Shown here one piece after another: positions 1 to 6,627 of a stretch of DNA of 10,492 nt. This stretch comes from Mycoplasmataceae bacterium (GTDB lineage: Bacteria > Bacillota_I > Bacilli_A > Mycoplasmatales > Metamycoplasmataceae): positions 1-10,492 of the forward strand of contig JAFWJI010000007.1 in NCBI GenBank assembly GCA_017511585.1, written 5' to 3'. Made by a program: the position numbers and the translations under genes. The notes below the pieces were generated by a model, which was given only the letters and a program-made list of their open reading frames with translations, did not search any database and had not been told where the DNA came from. Positions within the stretch are counted from its first letter, which is position 1. Each line of letters starts with the position of its first letter.

Positions 1-588
1 AGATTGAACTTTTAAGATTGATTTAATTAATGTTGTTTTTTCTGATCTATCATATGAAGGTATTTTAAGAATATCAGCAATAACATTTAATTGACCTTCT
101 AACATTAAAGCTAATTGATCAACTGTATATATTTTGAAAGCTGATTTTTCCATTTCTTCTTCAACTGACTTAGAAACTCTAATTTCTTTTGTAGTTAATC
201 TTTCTTCACCAGTTAAATTTGTAGTGATAGTCATTGTGTCAGAAGAATTTGTTTCACCAATTTTTTTAACAGTTTTTTTAACTAAAAAATCAATTTTTTC
301 AATATTTTTTTGTTTTTTGATGTCATTGAATTCTTGTGTTTTTAAAACAACTGCATCTCCAACTTTGTCTTTATTATATTCATCTTGGTTGTTATAAATT
401 GTTTTACAAATTAAAAACTTATTTTTTGAATCAAAAGCTAATATTTTTTTAACTAATTCTTCTTTAGTTTTAACATTTGTTATAGAAATTTTTCCAATTT
501 TTGCAGCTTTTTTCAAATTATCTAAATTAAATGATTCTAGATATTTTCTTTTTTCTGCTAATGTTTTATATTTTTCACTAAATTTCAT
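1..588 (-). CDS. Probable beta-like subunit of F1-like ATPase, N-terminal extension only (partial)
   Basis: This reading frame is open from ATG at 586-588 to the window edge (196 codons, 3' end missing) and has no in-frame UGA. AAAGGA (596-601) sits 7 nt before the ATG, inside the end of the alpha-like gene, which it overlaps by 11 nt, so the two are probably translationally coupled. The protein is charged and Lys/Glu-rich (begins MKFSEKYKTLAEKRKYLESF) and looks helical with some beta-rich stretches. No Walker A motif or F1-beta barrel start is visible. The beta-like call is inference from position: in mycoplasma F1-like clusters the alpha-like gene is followed by a beta-like gene, and in M. 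mobile that protein carries an N-terminal extension of a few hundred residues before the ATPase core. The visible part would be that extension. It could instead be an unrelated cluster-specific protein; the sequence beyond the window decides. Confidence 0.6.
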   Translation of the reverse strand, partial: MKFSEKYKTLAEKRKYLESFNLDNLKKAAKIGKISITNVKTKEELVKKILAFDSKNKFLICKTIYNNQDEYNKDKVGDAVVLKTQEFNDIKKQKNIEKIDFLVKKTVKKIGETNSSDTMTITTNLTGEERLTTKEIRVSKSVEEEMEKSAFKIYTVDQLALMLEGQLNVIADILKIPSYDRSEKTTLIKSILKVQS

Positions 589-2188
589 ATGCAATTCCTT
601 TCTCTAGATGTCTTCTTTCGTAAGCTAAAAGAACTCTACCATCATTTCTAACATCTTTGAAAATTCTTATAAAATCAGGGTTTTTTCTTAATCATTTATT
701 TTCAGATAATAGGTAGTATTTAATTAAAGGTAAAATTAAATGTTTTAGATATAAATCAACAATTTCCGCTTCTAAACCTTTATCATCTATTATTTGAAGC
801 ATTTTTCTACCTAAAACATCTTTTGTCAAGAAGTTTTTAATAACATCTTTAACTAAAATTAATGATTCAACGTTTTTTTCTATTGCTTCAACAAAAAACA
901 TTGTTAAATATTCTTTTTGAAGTAATAATAATAATAACGCTGATGCTCCTGCAGGTACTACTTCATACTCATCTTGTTGAATTAAAGTTTCAAATACTTT
1001 ACCTTTAACAACTAAGCTACGGTTTTGATCAGAAGAACTTGAAGAGTTGAATGAAGAGAACTTTTTGTAGTTTTCATATTCAGAAACTAGATTTTTTAGA
1101 CCTAAAGATGCTTGTTTCATTGAATGGAATTGAACTTGAGAACCTAGACGTGAAACAGAAATAGAAATTTCAATAGCTGGTCTTCTTCCTTCGTTAAAAA
1201 TACTTGTTGAAGTATAGATTTGACCATCTGTAATAGAAATAATGTTTGTTGGAATATAACCAGAAATATCACCATCTAAAGTTTGAACTATAGGAATCAT
1301 AGTAATTGATCCACCACCAAATTCTGGTTGGTATCTTCCACTTTTTTCTAATAATCTTGAATGAATATAGAATATATCCCCAGGGAACGCTTCACGACCA
1401 GGAGCCGAACCTGTTGAAAGTGATAATTCTCTATATGCATCAGCATGATTTGTTAGATCATCGAAAACAACAAAAACATCTTCACCTTGTTCTTGTAAAT
1501 ATTCGGCTATTGTAGCACCAACATAAGGAGCTAAGAATTTAGATGCAGCAGAATCATCTGGTGCTGTTGCAATAATTATTGTTTTTTCTAAAACATTGTT
1601 GTTTTGTAAAACATTTTTTATTTCAATTAATTCTTCACGTTTTTTACCAATTGCAACATAAATGTTTACAACATTTGAATGTTTTTGTGAAATCATAGCT
1701 GTAATTGCTATAGAGGTTTTACCTGTAACAGCATCTCCAACTATTAATTCTTTTTGTCCTTTACCAATTGGAAGTAAACCATCTATTGCTACAGTTCCTG
1801 TTAAAAATGGTTGATTAACTTCTTTTCTTGAATATAAAGGTTTTGCTTCAGTTAAAACAGATCTTTGACCTAAAATTTTGATTAAATCAACTTCATTACC
1901 TTCAATTAATAAATTTGCATTTACGTCAATAACTGAACCAAAAAAGTTATTTAAAATTGTGATTGAAAACATTTTTCCTGTTGGAAAAGCTTTTCCACCA
2001 ACTTTTATAACTTCTCTAGTTCCTTTATTTACTAGAGCAACATATGCTTTGTAATAATTGGCCTTAATAACAATACCATTTACTTCTTTATCAAATTTAA
2101 TTTCTTCAAGGAATTGATATGAATGTTCACCTTCAACAACTACAATATCATCCTTGATAGAAATTATTGTTAATTCTTTTTGTTTCAT
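578..2188 (-). CDS. F1-like ATPase alpha-type subunit (non-catalytic type), 536 aa
   Basis: This is a clear homologue of ATP synthase F1 alpha. Residues 1-90 form the N-terminal beta-barrel region. Walker A is GDAVTGKT (151-158), and the Walker B strand VFVVFDD ends at about 244. PGREAFPGDIFYIHSRLLE (263-281) is the family signature, and SISVSR places the arginine-finger residue at Arg347. The segment aligning with alpha GQKR reads GKKR (Lys182), so the catalytic Glu of beta subunits is absent and a regulatory or structural nucleotide site is expected. A serine run (382-386) lies in the loop that would face gamma. One UGA (692-694) reads as Trp; the protein continues 38 residues beyond it to TAG at 578. 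ATG at 2186-2188 has AAGGA 9 nt upstream. Divergence from canonical AtpA and the neighbours place it in an extra mycoplasma F1-like ATPase rather than in the housekeeping F0F1 operon; this is inference but well supported. Confidence 0.93.
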
Positions 2189-2213
2189 AATTGTAATCCT
2201 TTTTAATTTCTCA

Positions 2214-2855
2214 CTATGAGCTTATTTCTCAAGCTACCATTTTTTTCAACAACACTTTTTTAGCAACAACTTCTGCTTTTTCTTGGTGTTCTATTAAGTT
2301 AAAAATATTATTATTAATCTCATATTTTTTAGCAGTAAAATAACTGTCCAATTTGTAAAAAGCTTTGATTGCTGTTTCATCTCTTGATAATTCAAGAATG
2401 TCTTCTAATTCTCTCAAATCAATAGATTTAAGATCGGGGAAGTTTGAATAAATTTTAGAAATTAATTTTTCAGGTAATATATCAAAATTACCATTTATTG
2501 AAATAAGTTTGTTATTACCATTTGACATGTACATAACTTCATTAGCAATAATAAACATTTTTTTTGTTCCATCATCTTGCTCTTCAATAAGATTAGGATT
2601 GTTTGGTTGTGTTACATTATTTTTAGATTTAATATCTATTATTAAACCTGCCACATCAAAAATTACTGCTTGATCATTTTTTTTGTTTAAAAATGTTTGT
2701 TTTTGTTCATTTGATTTTCCATTATGAATTTCAATAGGTGGGAAATCAACAGAGATTAATGTTGCTTTTAAAACAACATCTTTGTTTTCGTTGAATAATC
2801 TATTCAACATTTTTGGATCGGTAGGTGTTGTTAACAATAATTTATTGTTTATCAT
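2214..2855 (-). CDS. Small cluster protein, possibly epsilon-like subunit, 213 aa
   Basis: The gene starts at ATG 2853-2855, directly abutting the TAG of the gamma-like gene (zero spacing), with a perfect AAGGAGGTG (2861-2869) inside that gene's end. It reads through one UGA (2229-2231, Trp) and stops at TAG 2214. The first 130 or so residues alternate hydrophobic and polar residues like a beta-sandwich (for example AVIFDVAGLIIDI and MFIIANEVMYMSNGNNKLIS), with an Asn/Gln/Asp-rich loop between them. Residues from about 140 to the end look helical and finish in a Lys/Val-rich tail ending AWEISS. A beta-sandwich followed by helices is the architecture of F1 epsilon, and the position beside gamma fits, but no diagnostic epsilon motif is readable. 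There is no signal peptide or membrane segment, so it is probably cytosolic. It could equally be a lineage-specific subunit. It lies 25 nt before the alpha-like gene. Confidence 0.8.
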
Positions 2856-3938
2856 CTAAACACCTCCTTTTTGAGTAGATCTTTTTTTATAGAATCTTAT
2901 ATCTATATCATCATGTTTTTTCTTTTTTCTAATTGATTCATCCAAGATATCTCCAGCTGAATTTCTAACTTTAAAAGCTGAATATAAAACAATTGTTGAT
3001 TCTGTTTCTTTTTCTCTTCTTACTCTATTAATCAATTGTTGAACAATAATTGATTCTTCGTGTAATTTACCTTTTTTCTCATCTAATAATTGAATTTCTA
3101 ATTTTAATCTTTGAATTTTTTCAACAATTCTTAACTCAACAATATTTTGTTTAATTATTGATTTTATTAATTTAAATTTGAAAAAACTAATATTAGGGAT
3201 TCAAGAAACTTTTTTAATATCTAAATTTTTAAAAAAGTTTGAATAATCTGTAATTGAATCTTGTTTTAATGTATTGTCTTCTTCTGGCGTTTCAATAGCT
3301 ATAGGTGTTGTTTTTGTAGCAAATTCATTATCAATTTCAACTTTATCGTTTTCAAATGGAGCTAATTTTTTCATTATCAATTGATTATTATCACGATTTT
3401 GTTGAGAAATAATTAATGTTGAATCTGTAAAAATTCCATTTTTAAAACCTACTTCAATTATTGTTGCAACTTTGTTTAAAAAATCACCTTCATTTTCATA
3501 TAGACTGTAAGGAAAATGTTGGATAATGTTTAACTCTAGTTTTTGAGCAATTAAATTTACTCTTTCACCAATTGTTACAACAGAATCACCAGGTCTAATT
3601 CTTGCTTTTAAACTTTCTTCTACTTTTTTATAGATTATTTCAGAATATTCATCTTCATTTTTTGCATCAATTAAAAAATAAAGTTCTTTTTTGGCATTTT
3701 TATTACTTACATCACCATTTTCAATAAATGTTTTTTCACCTTTAAAAAAGTTTGTATTTATTGTATCCAATAATTGAGAATTAGATTGTTTTATTATTTT
3801 TAAAATTTCAAGGTCTCTTTGTTCTTCATTAAGTATTTGTAATATACGTAATTTTGAAATATCTAAATATGATTCAAAAAATTCTAGGTTTTTTTTCTTT
3901 TGATCAAGATATTTCATGTTTTTTTGAACAATACTCAT
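2856..3938 (-). CDS. F1-like ATPase gamma-type subunit, 360 aa
   Basis: Both ends look like F1 gamma. There is a helical, charged N-terminus. Near the C-terminus LINRVRREKETESTIVLYSA (302-321) resembles the gamma C-terminal helix pattern (L-N-R-x-R-x-x-x-I-T-x-E). In the middle, GDSVVTIGERVNLIAQK followed by GDFLNKVATIIEVGFKNGIF and a short beta segment before KKLAPF parallels the gamma Rossmann-like domain up to its LLPI segment. At 360 aa it is longer than usual gamma (about 285-290): there is extra acidic sequence at about 207-235 and a basic tail (RKKKKH, then KKRSTQKGG). One UGA (3201-3203) is Trp 246; stop TAG at 2856-2858. ATG 3936-3938 has AAGGAGGT (3947-3954) 8 nt upstream, preceded immediately by a second AAGGAG. 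As the presumed rotor shaft it would turn within the alpha/beta ring. The call is by pattern, not by search. Confidence 0.78.
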
Positions 3939-3991
3939 TTACCAATACCTCCTTCTCCTTTAATAAATAATTAATATATGAAAATTAATTT

Positions 3992-4921
3992 CTATTTATT
4001 TTTTGGAGATGTAGGGTGAACTGAAGAATTGAATCTAACTGCTGCTGATTCAGAAACATATAATGAAGTAATTCCAGAAGCATTTCTAACTAAAATAGTT
4101 TCTGGGAAAAATTCACATTCATGTCCATTTTCTAATGCATTATCTAATAATTTAATGAATGCATTTATTATTAAATGATTTTTCTTTTCATTTTTAACTA
4201 AAGATTGTCATTCTACAACACCAATTGGTGGAATTAATTTAGGGTTTGCAATTGCGATTGGAATAACTTTTGATTTATCAAAACGAATAACATCAACAAT
4301 TAATGCTGAATTTAAAATAACTGGGTATCCTGCAATAATGTTTTCTTTAACTGTTTCAATAAAATTGTCTAGTAATGTTTTTAATTCTTCAAAAGGAATG
4401 ATTTCGCCATCATATAAGTAAATGTGAGTTTGTAATGCTAAATCTAACAATTGAAATTTAGTGTTTCTTTGTTCTATTTCGTTGTAATTTCAAATTGATT
4501 TATTTAAAACTAAATTGTAATTTGAGTATGAATCTATAGAAGAAAGAGGTTGAGCATTTAAATCATTAAAATGTTCTACAAGTCCTTCTATTTTTTCTTT
4601 TCTTAATTTAGCTTCTTCTGCTATGTAATCAATATTTGTGTTTTTTATTTCAACTAACTCTTGTGTTTGAGACAAAATATCTTCATATGATAATGTTCCT
4701 GAGAATTTTTTATCTTCTTTTTGAGATTTTGCTTGAAAAGAAACATTTGAATTATTAACTAAACTTGGATCAACTGATATTTGACTTGTTTTTGATAAAT
4801 CATTATCATTTTTCTTTGATTCAACTACGTCAGATAATGTAATTAAATTTTCTGGTTCTTTAGTAGTGTTGTCAACATTAATGATAACTTCTTCTTTTTG
4901 TACTTCTGTTTCCTTGTTCAT
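3992..4921 (-). CDS. Uncharacterised first protein of the F1-like ATPase cluster, 309 aa
   Basis: One continuous frame from ATG 4919-4921 (AGGAG 5 nt upstream) to TAG 3992, with two UGA Trp codons (4490-4492, 4208-4210); under the standard code it would look like two fragments. Residues 1-75 are acidic and rich in Asn, Ser, Asp and Lys with little hydrophobic content, so probably disordered. Residues about 80-125 look helical. From about 145 to 290 there is a folded domain with alternating hydrophobic segments (for example GYPVILNSALIVDVIRF and KVIPIAIANPKLIPPIG), ending in a polar tail HPTSPKNK. It has no signal peptide, transmembrane helix or nucleotide-binding motif. I do not recognise the family. 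As leading gene of the cluster, 53 nt before the gamma-like gene, it is probably a dedicated subunit or adaptor of the complex. It shares a VRN-(x)-x-G stretch near its C-terminus with the alpha-like and gamma-like proteins. Confidence 0.9.
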
Positions 4922-4967
4922 TTTGACTCCTATGATTTCTTAATTAAAATAAACAATAATTCTAATG

Positions 4968-4990
4968 AATCTTGCAATTTTAGCAAGATT
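4968..4990 (-). promoter_or_regulatory. Perfect 8-bp hairpin in the putative leader of the ATPase cluster
   Basis: Arms 4968-4975 (aatcttgc) and 4983-4990 (gcaagatt) are perfectly complementary around a 7-nt loop. On the minus strand it lies 46 nt before the start codon of the first cluster gene, hence in the expected mRNA leader. No run of U follows directly, so it looks more like a leader structure (stability, protein binding or attenuation) than a simple terminator. The role is inferred only. Confidence 0.45.
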
Positions 4991-5008
4991 TTGGCTTCTT
5001 AATGTTTT

Positions 5009-5025
5009 TTAAGATTCTATCTTAA
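5009..5025. repeat. Perfect 7-bp inverted repeat with 3-nt centre
   Basis: Arms ttaagat (5009-5015) and atcttaa (5019-5025) flank tct. The minus-strand sequence TAGAAT (5014-5019) inside it resembles a -10 box, so the repeat could be an operator overlapping a promoter, or only a chance AT-rich palindrome. Confidence 0.4.
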
Positions 5026-5041
5026 GTATGTAACACAACAA
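5014..5041 (-). promoter_or_regulatory. Possible promoter of the ATPase cluster
   Basis: On the minus strand TTGTTG (5036-5041) and TAGAAT (5014-5019) are separated by 16 nt, matching 4/6 and 5/6 of the sigma-70 consensus. A start at about 5007 would give a leader of roughly 85 nt that includes the 8-bp hairpin. In DNA this AT-rich, similar matches arise by chance; TATAAC further upstream (minus strand, about 5086-5091) is another candidate. Confidence 0.3.
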
Positions 5042-5140
5042 TTTCACCTAGTTAAAATTTTAAACAAACTATATAAGTAAGCACGTTATAAATTTTAATA
5101 TAAATTTAATATATAAATTCATTTTTTTCAAAATAATACA

Positions 5141-5162
5141 AAGAAAAAATTGATTTTTTCTT
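5141..5162 (-). terminator. AT-only hairpin, possible terminator of the lipoprotein gene
   Basis: Arms aagaaaaaa (5141-5149) and ttttttctt (5154-5162) are perfectly complementary around ttga. It lies about 80 nt past the lipoprotein stop codon on the minus strand and the 3' arm there is U-rich. The stem has only two G:C pairs, so it is weak as an intrinsic terminator. It is the best candidate I see for ending that transcript. Confidence 0.3.
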
Positions 5163-5243
5163 GATTTTTGCAAAAAAAGCCCATTTTTCCAATACAAAAG
5201 CGTTATCAAAAAAAAGTTTTCCACATAGAAAAACTAGCGATTT

Positions 5244-6560
5244 TTATACAAATTTTAGTGTTTCTAAATCAAAATTTTTAGAAAATATTTCAAAAGTGCT
5301 TAATTCACCTTTATCAATAATCATTTTTAAATTAATTTGAACTGTTTTTTCATCAGAAGTTGTTTCTAATGAGTCAATTTCAAAAGAAATTTCTCTTATT
5401 TGACCATTATTTGATTCATAAATAAAACTTTTAGGGGGAACAAAGTCTTTTATTCCTCCTTTAAATCTTGTAACAAGATCATTTGCAGTTTTTTCTTTTA
5501 TTAAATTCAAATTTAAAACTTCTGGTGTATATAATAAGATATTGTTTTGCGCAATTGAAATCAATGGTTTTAATAATTCTTTATTATTTTCTTTATAAGA
5601 TGAAATGTCAGAATCATTTGGTTTTTTAAAAGAAAAGGTCTCATTTAATAAAGAATATTCTTTTTCAAAAGAAAGATTATAAATATTTTTTGCATCAGAA
5701 ATTAATTTGCTAATAGAATCATTTGAATCATCTAAACTAATTTTCATAACAAAATATGCATAATTTCTTTCTGGGCCAGCAAAATATGAATTAACAATTG
5801 AATATTCATACTCATTGGCTTCAAAAATATAATTATCTGGTGCAACAATTGCTTGTGAAATTTGTCTAACTTCAGATAATGTCTTTCCTTTTCATTGATT
5901 AATTTTTGAATATATTGGTTGTTGTTGATATCCGTCTGAATAAGTTAAATATATAAAATCTAAATACTTATCTACAATGTTTTTAGGAACAGCTTGAAAT
6001 GATCTGTTTTGAAAAACTAATTGTTTTGCTTGTGAGCCATTATAAACCGAATCTTCATCAGTTATTATAGAATCAGCAATATTTAATTCAAATAAGTCAA
6101 TATATTTTTTGATTTCTATATTATTTTTAGAATCAAATAAGTAAACTAAAATAGGGATAACAATTGTTTTTTTGCTATTTGAAAGATAAGGTTTTTTTAT
6201 AATACCATAAGAATCTTTTACACCATATAAAAATTGAAAATTAAAAGAATAATTTTCTTTTTGATTTTCATTTAATTGTTCTAATTCAAAATTATTTAAA
6301 GAAAAATAATTAGATACTATACTTGGTTGTTCCAATACATTGAAAAAATTAACTGACGAAATGTCTGAATTTGTAATTGAAACTTGATTTAAAATATTAT
6401 TTTTATTTATACTTAATATTTGATCTAAATCATTTTTTAAACTTGTTATTTCTACATTATTTTTTAAACTTGTTTGTGAACAAGATGTTGCATAAACAAT
6501 AGGCAATAAAGCTATAGAAGGTAATAATAAAAAATACTTATTATTTTTTCTAATTTTCAT
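5244..6560 (-). CDS. Predicted surface lipoprotein, 438 aa
   Basis: The N-terminus is a bacterial lipoprotein signal: MKIRKNNK, a hydrophobic core (YFLLLPSIALLPIVYA), then TSC, with Cys27 the expected lipidated residue, so the protein should be anchored outside on the membrane. I chose ATG 6558-6560 because GAGG lies 9 nt upstream; an ATG 15 nt earlier (6573-6575) lacks such a site. One UGA (5892-5894) is Trp; stop TAA at 5244. The mature part is Asn/Ser/Lys/Glu-rich with alternating beta-like and helical segments and no internal transmembrane helix, repeat or catalytic motif I can name. It lies directly upstream of the ATPase cluster, same strand, but 322 nt away, so co-transcription is doubtful. 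Whether it is a partner of the ATPase machine or just one of the many mycoplasma lipoproteins cannot be told from the sequence. Confidence 0.88.
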
Positions 6561-6627
6561 ACTATCAAACCTCATAGCTTATATTTAGCAAATACATTAA
6601 CATTTATTTTAATATAATTAAAACATT
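6561..6627. promoter_or_regulatory. Divergent promoter region between lipoprotein gene and dnaE
   Basis: This 67-nt spacer separates two start codons facing away from each other, so it must hold both promoters unless they lie inside the genes. The plus-strand -10 is TATAAT (6613-6618). For the minus strand, TAAAAT (plus atttta, 6606-6611) is a candidate -10 giving a leader of about 40 nt with the GAGG ribosome site. The two -10 boxes would be adjacent, so polymerase binding to one could exclude the other. The minus-strand assignment is weak. Confidence 0.45.
6613..6618 (+). promoter_or_regulatory. Consensus -10 box (TATAAT) of dnaE, near-leaderless
   Basis: A perfect TATAAT ends nine bases before the dnaE ATG (6628). 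With the usual 6-8 nt to the start site, transcription would begin at about 6625-6627, leaving zero to three bases of leader. No clear TTGACA lies 16-18 nt upstream, as is common in mycoplasmas. There is no Shine-Dalgarno sequence before this ATG. Confidence 0.55.

Larger units (their letters stand above)
4922..5243. other. Gene-free 322-nt stretch between lipoprotein gene and ATPase cluster
   Basis: No plausible coding frame is visible on either strand. The stretch is even more AT-rich than the genes. From the cluster side outward it contains the Shine-Dalgarno site of the first cluster gene, an 8-bp hairpin (4968-4990), a 7-bp hairpin (5009-5025) overlapping a possible promoter, an AT-only tract (about 5085-5130), a perfect 9-bp A/T hairpin (5141-5162) and homopolymer runs up to the lipoprotein stop codon. 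It is the only long spacer in the window, so it probably separates two minus-strand transcription units and drives the ATPase cluster. I see no tRNA or recognisable riboswitch in it. Confidence 0.7.

Noticed and set aside
134..397. Plus-strand open frame of 87 codons
   Set aside because: It is antisense to the partial beta-like gene, has no ribosome site, and its Ser/Phe-rich product is typical of the complement of a Lys/Glu-rich gene.
1306..1515. Plus-strand open frame of 69 codons
   Set aside because: It lies antisense inside the conserved core of the alpha-like gene, so it is a shadow.
4208..4450. A separate small gene starting at TTG
   Set aside because: It is the continuation of the frame from 4921 after a UGA Trp codon, and no ribosome site precedes the TTG.
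5217..5225. TTTTCCACA, matching a relaxed DnaA-box consensus, in an AT-rich spacer
   Set aside because: It is a single copy with no dnaA or dnaN nearby and no cluster of boxes, so it is not evidence of an origin.
6573..6575. Upstream ATG as start of the lipoprotein
   Set aside because: It lacks a ribosome site, whereas the ATG at 6558-6560 has GAGG at the right distance and gives a normal signal peptide length.
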